Positions 1-13,800 of a stretch of 64,000 bases of DNA are shown here, in pieces. Under the pieces are notes generated by a model that was not told the origin of the DNA, searched no databases, and saw nothing but the letters and a program-made list of their open reading frames with translations. The translations under genes were made by a program, and so were the position numbers. Every line of letters starts with the position of its first letter. Position 1 is the stretch's first letter. Source of the DNA: Terebella lapidaria (lineage: Eukaryota; Annelida; Polychaeta; Terebellida; Terebellidae); contig OX424560.1 of NCBI GenBank assembly GCA_949152475.1, positions 40,059,719 to 40,123,718 of the forward strand, written 5' to 3'.

Positions 1-716
1 CAACACAAACATGATACAAAGGTAAACAGTTGATACAAAGGTATACAGTTGATACAAAGATATAGTCAACAGAGGACCAAAATTCCTCTGAATCGCGGGT
101 TCGTACAGCATCCATGATCGTTCAGTATTGCATTGACCACAAATCTCAACCAATGTTCGGTTTTTATTTATTTACATAATCTGTGAAACAAAATCTGAAA
201 CTAAAACTTCATGACATTATTCATGCTTGATGGCTGCCTCCAGAACTCTCAGATCATAATGGTACCAACTTTACGAAATACGACCACAAATGCATTAGGA
301 CATGTGGACATTATGATGTCCAGTTCTGTAGAGTTTGTGAACCATTTTCATATTGCATTTCAATGTGTACAAGATTACTTCTCAAGAACCAAACACTTTG
401 TTGGTAATATCAATTATCACATTTTCGGAAATTATCAAACATGAGTCATGAGGTTTTCAATTTTCAGCAGTTAAACATGTTATATGACAGTACATGTAAA
501 TAAACAACACTGACTCCAGTTCATGAAGTGCTGTAAAATAAACCTGAAAGGTGATGCCAGGGAACATGATAATACTTATATTATTATAATATTATTGTTT
601 TTAATGAGAATATTACTCAACCAATGTAATGCATATTCATCACTCATTACCAATATATACTATGTTGACTGTTTATTGTTATTAGATCAAAATGTTGCAC
701 TGAAACAGATTTTATT
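1..716. other. Intron 10 / 3' side, no exon seen
   Basis: AT-rich, unique-looking sequence between the left edge and the 38-bp array. I looked for the remaining lectin exons (CLDV, QLWEY, QQWL motifs) on the minus strand and found none. A near-direct repeat of gatacaaaggta(t/a)acagtt occurs at the very start (about 12-60). Confidence 0.6.
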
Positions 717-1745
717 GACCTGGTTACCTCCTCCCCCCCATGCCCTGGTTGCCATGGATACTGACCTGGTTACCCCCATGCCCTGGTTGCCATGGATACT
801 GACCTGGTTACTCCCATGTCCTGGTTGCTATGGATAATGACCTGGTTACCCCAACACCCTGGTTGCCAAGGATACTGCCCTGTTACCCCATGCCCTGGTT
901 GCTATGGATAATGACCTGATTACCCCCCATACCCTGGTTGCCATGGATACTGACCTGGTTACCCCCATGCCCTGGTTGCTATGGATGCTGACCTGGTCAC
1001 CCCATGCCATGGATACTGACTTGGTTACCCCATACCCTGGTTGCCAAGGATACTGACCTGGTTACCCCCATACCCTGGTTGCCAAGGATACTGATCTGGT
1101 TACCCCCATGCCCTGGTTGCTATGGATACTGACCTGGTCACCCCATGCCATGGTTGCCATGGATACTGACTTGGTTACCCCATACCCTGGTTGCCATGGA
1201 TACTGACCTGGTTACCCCATGCCCTGGTTGCTATGGATACTGCCCTGGTCACCCCATGCCATGGATACTGACTTGGTTACCCCCATACCCTGGTTGCCAA
1301 GGATACTGACCTGGTCACCCCATGCTCTGGTTGCCATGGATACTAGCCTGGTCACCCCATGCTCTGGTTGCCATGGATACTAGCCTGGTCACCCCATGCC
1401 CTAGCTGCCATGGATACTGACCTGGTTACCCCCATGCCCTAGCTGCCATGGATACTGACCTGGTTACCCCCATGCCCTGTATGCTATGAATAATGATCTG
1501 ATTACCCCACATACCTCCTGGTTTCCAAGGATACTGACCTGGTCACTCCATGCCCTGGTTGCCATGGATACGGACCTGGTTACCCCCATACCCAGGTTGC
1601 CAAGGATACTGACCTGGATACCCCCATGCCCTGGTTGCTATGGATATGCACGTGTTCATCCTATGCCCTCGTTGCCATGGATACTGATCTGGTTACCCCC
1701 ATGCCCTGGTTGCCATGGATACTGACCTGGTTACCCCCCATGCCG
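717..1745 (-). repeat. 38-bp minisatellite made of the exon 10 end plus its splice donor
   Basis: About 27 tandem units of roughly 38 bp (plus strand: ctggttacccccatgccc then tggttgccatggatactgac), with single-base variants and a few shortened units. Read on the gene strand each unit is the last ~18 nt of exon 10 (ending GGTAACCAG) followed by 20 nt of intron starting GTCAGT. The genuine donor at 1726/1727 is the first unit, and the array runs downstream into the intron. Most units repeat CAG|GTCAGT or a one-base variant. Each unit also holds GTTGCCATGGATAC, one mismatch from an RFX X-box palindrome. Confidence 0.95.
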
Positions 1746-1825
1746 TGACAGGACACCATGCCGACTTTCTCCCCGGCCTTCCGTCCCATGCTGTCCAGGC
1801 ACTGCCCCGTCTCCTTGTTGCGAAT
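1727..1825 (-). CDS. GALNT1/13: GALNT exon 10: first part of ricin-type lectin domain
   Basis: 99 nt, phase 0 at both ends. The acceptor is gcacacag|ATT and the donor AACCAG|GTCAGT. It encodes [20 protein letters not shown] then [13 protein letters not shown], the alpha repeat of the beta-trefoil lectin domain with the CLD motif. The next lectin exon (beginning VFSY in human) is not in the window. The last ~18 nt and the donor are the template of the 38-bp minisatellite that follows. Without splicing the frame reads 21 more codons into the array before a stop. Confidence 0.95.
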
Positions 1826-4800
1826 CTGTGTGCAAGGTGCGAAGTACAATGAATTATTGCGAGTATTTTTTTGAACGATTACATGGAATTTCAACAGGTC
1901 TTAAACGAAGTTTTATCAGGAACATACTTGAACCGCTAAACAAACTTTAATAGGTATGTAAACACGATATAAATCGTCTACTTTCCATATAAGATATAAG
2001 TTTGACAATTCAAGCACCCAACATATTTCCCGTCATATTTTGCCCATCTGTCCTCACCTCCCCGAGGGAGTAGTAGTCTAGGGGCATCTGTGACTCCGGA
2101 TAAATGTTCTCCAGATACCAGCGGAAACTTTTACATTTTAACCGCTCGCGTAGAGCTGTTCTCTCTGAGATATCACCGTAGTCGGTCTGCTTTACACCTG
2201 CAGGATTGAAAATTGCAATAATTATTTTATAACAACAATAAAATCACTGGGCATTAAGGCAAGTATGACATAGAGTCAAAAAGTTTTGACAATTCAACAA
2301 TTTCAGATTGCAAAGTTATTAATATCATGTCAAGACTATGTTTATGCTTTGATATTACAACACAGATATTTTCAATATACACGCGCGATGGGAAGTTACA
2401 ATGACAGAAATATGATATATTCACACATTCTAACTATGAAGCATGGGGAAAAACACCAAACCCGATCAACAGAGAAAATCAAAGCGCAAAACATCAAGAA
2501 GCCGTAACAAAATCATGAGAATATGAAAAGAAAATCACCATGTGAATAATAAAGGTTGTGCTACATGCAAAACTGCTGTGAAAATACCCAGAAGCTACTC
2601 AAAAATGTCTGTCACATTTATTTAAGTTATATTTGTGAACCATGATAATACTGCAGGTAAAGTTAATTTGGCGTCAACCAATACTACCTTATAACTGGGA
2701 GGGATAGAATACTTGATGACATGCTTCAGTATATCAGTAACATTGCACAAAACATGCATAACAGTATATCATGTTAATAAACCATTACAAATGTTAGAAC
2801 TGTTCAGTGACATCTAAATAACAATACAGAACCTTCCTCGTTCTGTGTCGATCAAAACAACCCTGAGATCTGAATGATAAACAATGGCAGATTCCATCAA
2901 TGTCTTCTGAATTCACACCCGTCAGACCTCTCTTTCATTTCTACGAGGTTCCATTGATCTGATAGTCACCAATAGAACGATTCAATCAATTTGGAAAAAC
3001 ACAATATTCAACAGACTACATACACTAAAATTTGACTATTAGTTCACATTGTGACAGGTATATGCTAATCTTTCTTCTCTAACGATTGTCAACTGTGAAC
3101 TGTGACATTCTTCTTGCTAGTGTTTTTGCTAATGTTTTAATTGTTATAGTCCAGACCCAATCCAGTCCAAGAAACAGATAAAGCATACTTCGGGCAAGTT
3201 TAAGTCTTTCTGATGAACACATTTAGTGCACGTACATGTTTTTGTGATCTGGAATCCTACTGCCTGTTGTATGTACAGGTGAAGTTCGGTCATGAAAGTT
3301 AGCAATATGAACAAAAAACTGAAGGCTGCCTTTATTTATACAATGTTATACAGCAGCTAAAGTTTAGCCTGCAAAAAATGTTAGAATTTGAAAAAGAAGC
3401 ATTAAAACGACAAAACCCTGTAACCATGGCAACTCAACATGAGACGAGAGTAAAAACCCAGTAACCATGGTAACCAATGCTACATTATCCCTGCCCCCAG
3501 CCTGTAGCCATGGCAACTGTTGCTAGGCGGACCTGGGCTGATCTTGTAGTAGAACTGTTTGTAGTCGTCCATCCAGACCTCGACCGTCCGCAGCGTGTTG
3601 TGGTTCAGGATCTTGACGACGCCTCCGGGCCACGAGTACGGCGACACCTTGCGGAAAACATGGCCAACGCGGGAACACGTCGCAATCAGGATCTGGCCCC
3701 CGCACATCCAGACCTGCCAACACGGGAGGGAGGGGTCAGTGGGGGGTCACATGGTATCCATGGCAACCTCTCAGTGAGTTTGGTGGCTCGGCTCCATGGG
3801 TCGGCAGCGTGGGTCGCTGGAAGTAAGGAGTCAGACTTGCCACCAGGTAGCAGAGTTGTGTTCTTGGGTAAGAGATTATCAATCACCGGATATCAAACAA
3901 ATGGGATAAATGTGAAAAGCTTCTGATTAGATGATGCACAGGATTCAGAATACTACAGGGGACAGCTAAATGTGATACAGATTCTATATAGATCTATGGG
4001 TCATGAGTATGTAACTAAAATGAATCATTACCGATAACTACAATACAGATGACTTTATGTACAATTTTTTTTCCGGGATGATCAATTTTGGGTATTGATT
4101 GACTCAAAGTGTTTAATCTTAATGTTTATTATTACCGTACTGTACATGATATCATGGATATTTGAATCACTTCCTCAGATATTTCAAGACAATGAATTGT
4201 TTCATGAGAGTCATCATTCAAGATCTAACAATTTGGTAAGTGATAATATTCCTGATTGGAACACATACATTCACAGTGCCATAACATGCAACATTCATAA
4301 AACACATTCAGGATACAGTAAAATATCACAGGTTTGAAAATGCTCAGTCATGCAAATGTCTTTCATCAGTTATCTACGAGAAGAATTTAGACTAAACTAT
4401 TCAGTTTTTTGTGCCATTTTATCAATTTGATAATTGAAAATCTCCAACATGACGCCTGAGCATTTCCATGAAGCATACACTGTACATGTGATAGTCAAAT
4501 GGAGAACTGAAACATAACATGCATAGTGTCGAGTGGAACAAACAGTGCGGAGGTAGATTCTGACTATCAAACTGGACGGAAGGACGGAAGGACTTCGTGC
4601 ACATGAGCGGTGATTTCTGGGGCCGCCGCGCCTGTACCTGGGTTGATCTTATAGTAGAAGTCTCGCCAGTGATCCATCCAGACCTCGGCCAGGCGCGCGT
4701 TGTTGTGGTTGATGATTTTACCCGTACCGCCGGGGAAGGTGTACGGCGTGGCCTTGCGGAACACGTGGCCCACGTGAGAGCATGTTATGATGAGTACCGA

Positions 4801-7800
4801 GCCACCACACATCCAGATCTGCCACCAGGGGGAGCCACAAGATAGACAACAGGGCGGTTAGGTAGACAGTGAGGACCGAGGTCAGAAGTGTACTGACTCA
4901 AGTTTATGTTAGGTGATGAAATGGGGTGCTTATATGTACAACAGTTAAAAGATAAAAGACAAGCCCATCATGTCCACTGCTGTTACATATGGTTGAAGAA
5001 TATTACAGTCAACTTGTGTGACCCAATATCTAGCATGATGATTTTCGCTGTAAAATTAAAATTTAAATGTACACAAAAGTCAGTTAGCGTGTGAAAAACC
5101 ATGAATTTTTCCATAATTGCTTGTACTGGAAAAATGCTTATTCGAACATAAATGTAAAACTTGTGTAGCTGTATAGAAATTGGACTTTTTAACATCTACA
5201 AGGAGAAGGAAAACTTCATCCACACAACTTCAGTTATTTTCAACCAAGCAATGCGACTACAAAATTACCCTGAAGGACATTTCGAGGTTTTCTCCGCCCC
5301 AGATATCCATGCCGCTATCATATGAACCAATCTCATAAAAGTAGTCCCGGTCGATAGCCAACAGTCCGCCCGCCATGGTCGGAGATCTGCGGTAGGGAGA
5401 CAGCTACGGTTATCACAAGCTCTAGTTCTGTAAGATTTATAGACAAAGTGAGTAAGTGATGTAATTGTACACAGATATATGTTTAGAAGGTATTTTTCTC
5501 CACACCTGAGAGGCAGACTCCTGTCCCCGCCCCGTCTCTCCACCTCTCTCTGAGGCACAGGGTACCAGCGAAAGTTGAGTTTCCAGTTGAAGCCGCCCCA
5601 CGTCATGTCGGAGCCCGTGATGTACTCAAACGTCTCGTCGCTGATCACGTCGATTATTGGACACACCACGGACGTACTGCAGGAGCGTAGCAGAAATATT
5701 AGCATTCTTTCATCCATCCGGAATAATATGTAGGTTGGCTTTGCGGGGTTTTTGCACAAACACATCAAATATTGAGTTTCAGTTACCAATCAACTGCTGT
5801 GTAGTACATCTGCATGTACACATGTCTCGCATTAGAAACAAGTAAGGGTATCATCATTACGGTAAAGGTTACAGATATTGTAATCACCGAAATACATGAA
5901 TAAATGCAGACAGTGGATGTCCCTGGGACTGCGACATACCGATCCTTGTGTATCTCATACAGAAGTGGTTCCAGCCAGCCCTGAGTACACTCACAGTGGG
6001 CGTCTAGGAAAGTTATCACTTTGCCCTTCGCTCTCGCCGCACCTGCAAGTCAAAACTATACCTTGTGCAACTCATATCTGAGTGATTTTGAGGACTTGTA
6101 TGTGTAGTATGTGTACATTGATTCCAATATTATTAACACACTGGGTAGATGAAAATTGCTCTCCAAGTGTTTGGTAAGTGATGTATTCTGAAATAAATGT
6201 CCGAAATGCCGAGGAATTCTCACTGTCTGTTACTATGGGAACCATGGTGAGGTAAATTGCTTATTTAGTCAAGAATCAACGAAGCACCGGCATACATAGA
6301 GAAATATGTCCACCTGTACTGTTACTATGGCGACACAAATGGGTGGGAAGCCTGGAGTTTGGAGCAGATTTATAAATCCCTGACTTGCCTCTGAGACTGG
6401 GGACGAGACGAGCGATGGCTGGGACAAGAGTCGGGAGACGCGAGTCATGGATCCTGATTACTGTCAGGGCAAATTAGCGTCCCAGCGCGGGGATAATTGA
6501 CAAGTTGTGCGGACATGTGACGGACGGAAATTGCTACCGGCAACCAAACCAAGCCCCACCCCCACCCAGCATTCCTTGAAACCATGGCTCCTCCATCGAA
6601 TCTCCTAAAATAACCATTTTTTCCCCACCCATGTACCAACTCCCCTCCGTCCTCCAACAAGTCCAACTCCTGGACTAAACTTGGGTTTCCACAGTAGACC
6701 TCCTGCACCAGATTTACTGCCCACCACTCCAACCCCCCCCCCCCCCCCCACCCTCGCCCATATCCATGACACCCGGACACTGGCCCTGTCCTCTAATGTG
6801 ATTGGTGGAGATTAGATTTGTTACTGCGACAAAGACACAGCCAGATGACTGTCAGCTTCAATGCCATGATACTGGAGGAATTACATTGGATCGCCGAGAA
6901 ACACTTCGACCTGAGCAAGGAAATCAGAGAAAGGCTCAGACAAATCAAATAAATATTTTGACAAACAGGATTAAATGTTTTCTATGCGGCCAGTGCATAC
7001 CACACAAACTATGCCAAGTTCTGGTAGGAAGCTGCAAAGTTATCTTTTTAGGTGCATGGAAGAATCCATAATCGCTAGAACTTTATGCAAGAGTAATTTT
7101 TATCCAATGATTCAACAATCAATGCTACTAGTATGACAAATCATGACAAGACATCCCCAGAACTTGAAGACAAACAAAACCTCAGCACAAGAGCTTTGCT
7201 GACATGACAAGCAGCCCGATCTACGACAGCCACTGACGAACTCGCACTGTCAGAGGGGCAGACTTTGTGTGACGTGTTGTGACAGGGGAGGACGTTACCG
7301 TGGTGACACGTCACATATATACGTCCCTGGCCTGACAGTTACCGTGGTGACACGTCACATGTATATGTCCCTGGCTTGACAGTTACCGATAGTTACCATG
7401 GTGATATGTCTTTCTCTCTCTGACAGGGGACTTGGGCAGTAAATACCGGAAAACAATGAACATGCACCCAGCTTTACCAGGGAACCATATGTACAGGCCA
7501 ACCCTTCTCGGTGTACATACATGTAGGAGGCATGAAAAAGATCCCAAATACAAGCCACGAACAAAGAATTATTGATAAACTTGCCTCTTTAAAGAGTTAG
7601 ATGCCACAAATGCCATGTTTGAATGGGTAACCATGGCTACAGACCTCGTAATCTGGCGCGTATGAGTCCCGTTCTGTCGCCCATACGCTCAACGTGAATC
7701 GGGACAGGAAGCTGAGCAGCGTAGTCTTCCAACTCCTTCCCCAGGAAATCTGTCAGGAATACATGTATACAGAACTCTATCACGGCATGTTGAACTGAAT

Positions 7801-10800
7801 GTGTGAGATCTAAAGTTACATGTAGATGTAGATAAGTTAGACTATTCTTTATGGTTATCATCATTATGGTGTCTAAATAAAAGTAAGTTTTAGAATTAAA
7901 CTATTACAATTCCATGTACATGTCTTTACTTTAACTAATCATGCCACTCAAAGGACCACTGAACATATATCAAGAGTCGCTTTACCGCGCTCGCTGGCGT
8001 CGTCCACAAGAATGATTTCCTCCAGTAGGTGGCGTGGCGAGCGGTTGATGATGCTGTGAATTGTGCGCAGAAGGGTCGACCAAGCCTCGTTGTGGAACAC
8101 GATAACGATACTCGTCGTGGGCAGGATCTCAGTCGGGTACGACTTCCGCTTGCACCTGTATTGTACAAGTGTACAGGGTGTGGGTTACTTGTGGGGTGGC
8201 TAACACAGGAACATCAGCTATAGTCATGGCATTGACAGACTTGAAGATGACGAAGGCTTTGCAAAATGCACTATGATGGACTGGATAGTGGGGAGAATTC
8301 GTGTAGACCAATCAGACAGATATGAAGAAGTATTGCACTGAATCATTTTGTTAATTCCCAAATTAACAATATTGATATGTTTCGTAGTCACATTTTGCTA
8401 TACATGTACATCTTACAACTGGTATAAATTTGTGTGATAACAATATCACATTCCTTTAATTTTCTTGACAGCGACACATTATGTGTATTGTCTGCTGTAT
8501 CAGCGTAAAACCATCGATCACACATACCCTGACATTTAGATGTGTTTTGTACCACACTCTTCCTCTACAGACTCCAAACATCCCAGAGCTCACACCAGGT
8601 TTATCACGCCTACCACAAAACGATTATCCCATTCACACACAACACCACAATATGCATAATGGCTTTACGGTGGTGACTAACAGGAGTTTAGGATATTACA
8701 AGCAGGGAACCACCCGCCCTGCTGAGTAAACCCTTTGGAACTTGAACAAACACATTTTTGGCTGCCATGACAACGAGCCAAAACTTCACCCTGGGGAGAA
8801 TCCTCCATTGTTTAGTACCTTGCATCAAGCTAATCCAGGCTTTGGTTGGGTTTTACACCCTCCAAGCAAACATCGTAAATTTTGATCACGCTATGAGCGG
8901 CAGGGGCAGTTAGTTCGTGACATCGCCCCGGTGTCGGACGGACAGCGGCACACGCCGGACAGTACACACAGCGGCGAGGTCTCAGGAGCTCAGGCAAGAT
9001 TTATGTCTGGAAGAAGGCATCTGGACAGAGCCATGGGCAGCCGCACAGACTTCGGGGAAAGGGCAGGGAACGTTTCTATCGCAAACTCACGTACGAGGAT
9101 TTATCTTGTGTCATTGTGATTTATATTGGAGAAAATTACCGGTAATGCTAAATTTTAAAAACAAAAACATGCAATGCTACATGTATTCAAGTATTAAATC
9201 AGAAGTATTCTATCCAGATTAGCCTTTGCATGTTTGTCCCTCATTTTGAGACAAAAAAAAAAGTTGCATAGAGTGTGTTAAAAGCTACAAGGGGAGACAC
9301 TTTATGAAGTCAGCCTTTTACTCTACACAGACGCGAGGATCAGGCCTGTGGCTGTGGACGTTTTTCTCGTGGTGTGAAGAGCCATCAAGTGAGAGTAATT
9401 GACTGCACCAGCCAATCACCGGCTTTTTATCATTCCATGTCGCCCCAGGCACGATTCCGACCAAACTCCACACTTGTAACTCTACAAGTCACTTTTGACG
9501 CAGACGTGATCAGAGCAAAACGACTGAATCAATACACAGCCCAGAAATGTCACCTTCACTTCGTCACGTTAAACGCCGACAAAACTCTAAAACTGACAGT
9601 CCGGATTAAATCCTGAAACTGCACGCGACCAACTAAAAGACCAGAGAAAAATCGTTCCCCATTTAGCTTTGGGATCTTGTCGGTTTTTAGTTCTCCCCTT
9701 CAAATGGTTGTAGCTAACACGAGAGGCTCGAATGTGCCAGCAACTGGTGCAGTTTTATTGAACAAGATGGTATTTAGCGAACATGAAATACCACCTGTTC
9801 TGACAGTTTGTATCACCTTTATTGATTTAACAATTACTTTCGCCATTATTATTGACTTCGCTTATTGATCAAAGTGTTTCAGAAGCAGGGATAATTGAAT
9901 ATGTCAAGCATTTTATGTTTAGTGATTAAGATATCAATTTCAAATGTCTGACTTGTGACTCGATAAATACACCACCAACAAGATACTGCTGGTAATGAAT
10001 ACAGCTCAGGGAAACAGATGTTGATCATTGACAACATCACCTTACCGGTAGCAAGCAGACACCCTTTGGTGTGCTCTAGTTGAACATAACACAGTGACCA
10101 GTTGCAACATTATTCCTGCGTCCATGCATTACTAGTTGTTTTTATCCCCAAGATGCTGCGATATAACCTTGCACTATTTATCTTGTACCCTTTCAGACAA
10201 CATCACATTTATAATGACCTATTACATGACATGACAGTGTTACACTCTAATACCCACCTTTAGTGATGGGAGTCGGTTTGGAATTCATTATCGATCATCG
10301 GTTTGATGAAAGTAACCGATGATCGATTAATAATCGGTTTAGATAATGTCAATCAGTATTTACTAATATGAATATATTATGTAGTTTAGTTCACGCTCTC
10401 TACCATCTTTTTTCCAGTTAACTAATCGTATCCACCCAGTGCTCACAACCAAACACTTCGCACTCCATTAAGTTCGATCCAAATCATAACGTTCGCCCTT
10501 CGTTAAGTACATGCGTGGATCCAAATAATTGATGGTACGAAATGCACAGCACCGGGCAGATGGGTACGAAATAGATCGGAAAGCAACTACCGTACTATAG
10601 CGCATTGATGAAAATCGAGCTCTAAATATACAATCGAGTGCTTGAATTTTCATAGCAAACAACAGACTTTCGACTAGAGTCGATGATCGTCCCATCACTA
10701 CCCACCTTCCTCCCACCTCCAATTAAACTAATCCATGACCAAATTGTCTGTACACAGACGATACCTTACCATTAAATTGATTACATCATCTCCTCATATT

Positions 10801-13800
10801 TAATTCAGCAAAAATAATCCATCTGTTTACAACAAATAATATGTTCAACATCGGACAATTAATTCCCACCACATATACCCCCGATACTGAACACCTCCAC
10901 AACACCCCCCCCCCTCACCCCCCCCCCCCTCACCCCCCCCCCCCCCCTCACCCCGACCCATCCCATAGTCTCATAAACTGATAAATGGACCAAACTCGTG
11001 TCCTATCCATATATTGCAGTGTGGCCCAATTTTTCGGTGCATTGAACATGTTTCACTGAGAATCGAGAACAGTTTTCTGTGGACCCCAGAAGACTCCCGG
11101 CTTTTACGAGATCGCCGCCTTGGGACCAACGCCAAGTAGAATGTGTTCAGTTTCCATGAAATCCAATCATCTTTCTGAAATGGAGTTCTTTTTTTCCCAA
11201 TTTGATCATAATTTGCCGTTGATGTGGTTTCTGCTATGACCAGGGGAACCAGCGCCTGGGTATCTCGAGGATTCGATGATAGCTTTTGTTAGATCCAAAT
11301 GGTCACGTCTCCAGCTTTCAGTTAGGTGTCAAAAGTACATGTAGATTCAAGAAGATAATTTGATGAGCCTTTTCCAGGTTTTCTGATATGGGAGATTTGT
11401 TCTGAACAAAGTAGATATGAGGGAATTGTCAACAGTAAATCTCATTTTGTAAAGTGTTGTTCTTAAATATGTTTAAAGGAATTACATGCAAAGCTCCAGT
11501 TTTTATGTCTCAATTTTCTTTACTTAGTTGTCGCATCATCTTTCGTACTTAGTTGTGGCAATCTAAGATGTGTACTCAAACAACATCCCAGAGAGATGGA
11601 TTCAGGAAACCACACACTGACAAACCTGGCAACAACATAAAGTCAATAGGTACAAATCACATGAACTAGGCCGCTCGGTTTGACAATGTCACAGCAGCCC
11701 GGCACCATCATTGCCGCTATTTTACTCGTCCATTATACAATCAAGCAATTAGTTGGAAACAAAGCGAGACGGCCAATACTGCCGACATACCCGCAATCAG
11801 GCATGGCTTTCATCCTCCTGGAAGACATGATATCGCCCATGGTAACAGATCGTCATGGCAACCCTAGACAATACACACAAAGACGATATCACCGGGTGAT
11901 TGTTCCCAAGCGTACAACACAGCCATTGTACTGCACCAGACCACAATAAAGTACATGCTGACAAAATAAGGACCGAATTCAATTTGACTGAAAGTGAGAC
12001 TAAGTCTGCCAATTATTGTACGGCTATCTCGGGTTGTGTCTTTTGTTTTTGCCGAGGCTAGAGATGCTGTGTAACAGCGTAGGAGACAAGAGACGCCCAA
12101 TAATTCAGCAGCTCGTTGATCATCGAGATGACGTGGACTAGCCGCAAATTTACGCAACGATCTCCTCAGAGATTCCCAGAGAAAAATCTACAATGTAATT
12201 TATCGGCACAATACATCGCCTAGAAACGTGGAATCTTGGCTGCTCCTTCTTGGCCTGAAGGAGACTTGACCAGACAGATACTGGACGGGCAAGTGGTTAA
12301 AGTAGGGTAGTTTATATGTAAGAACGGGCACATAAAACTTACTCCTTGGAGAAAATGGTCTTAAGGGCAGTAGTAGTATTCGATTTCCATAAATTTCAAG
12401 AGAAAATCCAACCTTAATGTCAGTCTGGAGAAAAGAGAGCAGCGCAGGAATCCACTTCATTTTGCCGGGTTTCAGGTTCTTGTCTCGTCCAATCAGAACG
12501 TTCCCGGGAACAGACACAATTACTGTCTCCCCACGTCCAGGAACAACCACTCTCACTAACGAACATATAAATCCCAATCAGCCTATATTGATTCTCTCCT
12601 GTTCTTACTTTCACAAATGTTATGGAAAAACAAAACTTCTTCCCAAAGTTTTTCTTCAATGATAACACTCGCACAAGTGACCAGATACTTCTTCGGGTGC
12701 AACTATAATTGTTTCATCAGATAATTGTTTCATCAACATGTATTTCAAATGAGGGAGATTCCAGATTTCTGTTGTTCAAATGCTCCATCATACAATGTAA
12801 ATGACCATAATCATCATAAAACAGATGACACAGGTTTCTTGCACTGATGCTTGATTTGTACAGAATACCCTGTGTCCCCAGAACACCTGAAATCTGTCTC
12901 ACACTCAGGAAAAGTCAGTGCTCCACCATGAAGTAAAGGACGCAGCATCAGTGCGGCACAAGAATCTAAGGAGCACATTTGTGAGTGGAGAGTGAGCCAT
13001 GTTCCCGGAACTCTGCGCACTAACTAATGTTCTACATTCATCAAGCTCACTCACAAGGAGCCCCCTGACAAGTCGGCATCACGACCCGAGTCCGCGCGTT
13101 CTGTGCCGAACCTGGCTGTTATTGACGGAGACGTCACGAGAAAAACACACAAACTGCCGTGTAAATTTGTCATGTGCTCACAGGTGAAAGTCTTTAGTAC
13201 TCAGCTTGTCGTGTGAGAGAGGCACAACTAAATGGTGACTCTACCAGGGGCTGTTTGTAAAAACTCTGCGCTCATTAGATTTCAGTGTTTGTACAACTCA
13301 TGATCAGAATTACTGAGTCAGTTTATGCAATAGCAGAGTGGGTTCAAAAGCACTGCTCTATAAAAGTAAGTGAAATAAATTTCGTTCTCTATCTAGACTG
13401 ATTAGTACATTTTGTAAATTACTCTACAAGCTGTAAAACTCCTGCTGCTGATCCTGTTTATATGTCACAATAAATCCTCACACCCGAGTGTATTCCCAAA
13501 CATACTCGGCCGCCTGGATATGCTCCCGGAGATTAATGTGACAGGGGTTTTTATTCCGTGCTGGGAAATATTCACTTGTTTTATCCGTGTCTAAGACATA
13601 AACCGACAAATTTATGGAAGAAATGCGGCTGAGCCAAATTGGTTTCCAGATATCTTGTTTGGTTACTACTCCATGTATTCTGGGGTTAGCAACTTTGGAG
13701 ACAGGTGGCTATACCTGATAACACAGTAACCATGACAACCACTGGAGGCTGTTACCATGGTGACTATGGAGGTGGATTAGGGGCCGCCATAAACAAAACG

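Noticed and set aside
717-1745. Minisatellite as extra coding lectin repeats
   Set aside because: The unit is 38 bp, not a multiple of 3, and the frame closes 21 codons after exon 10. It does not encode QxW lectin repeats.
3533-3713. Exon 8A as a dead duplicate exon
   Set aside because: Length, phases, metal-binding His, both Cys and AG/GT borders are all intact while a third of residues differ, a pattern of use rather than decay. Kept as a real alternative exon.
3477-3926. 149-codon plus-strand frame over exon 8A
   Set aside because: Antisense shadow of the GC-rich exon. The minus strand has homology and splice sites.
5265-5789. Single continuous 174-codon gene
   Set aside because: The frame reads through an intron. 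Only 5506-5676 is exon (GALNT exon 6), and exon 7 is in another frame.
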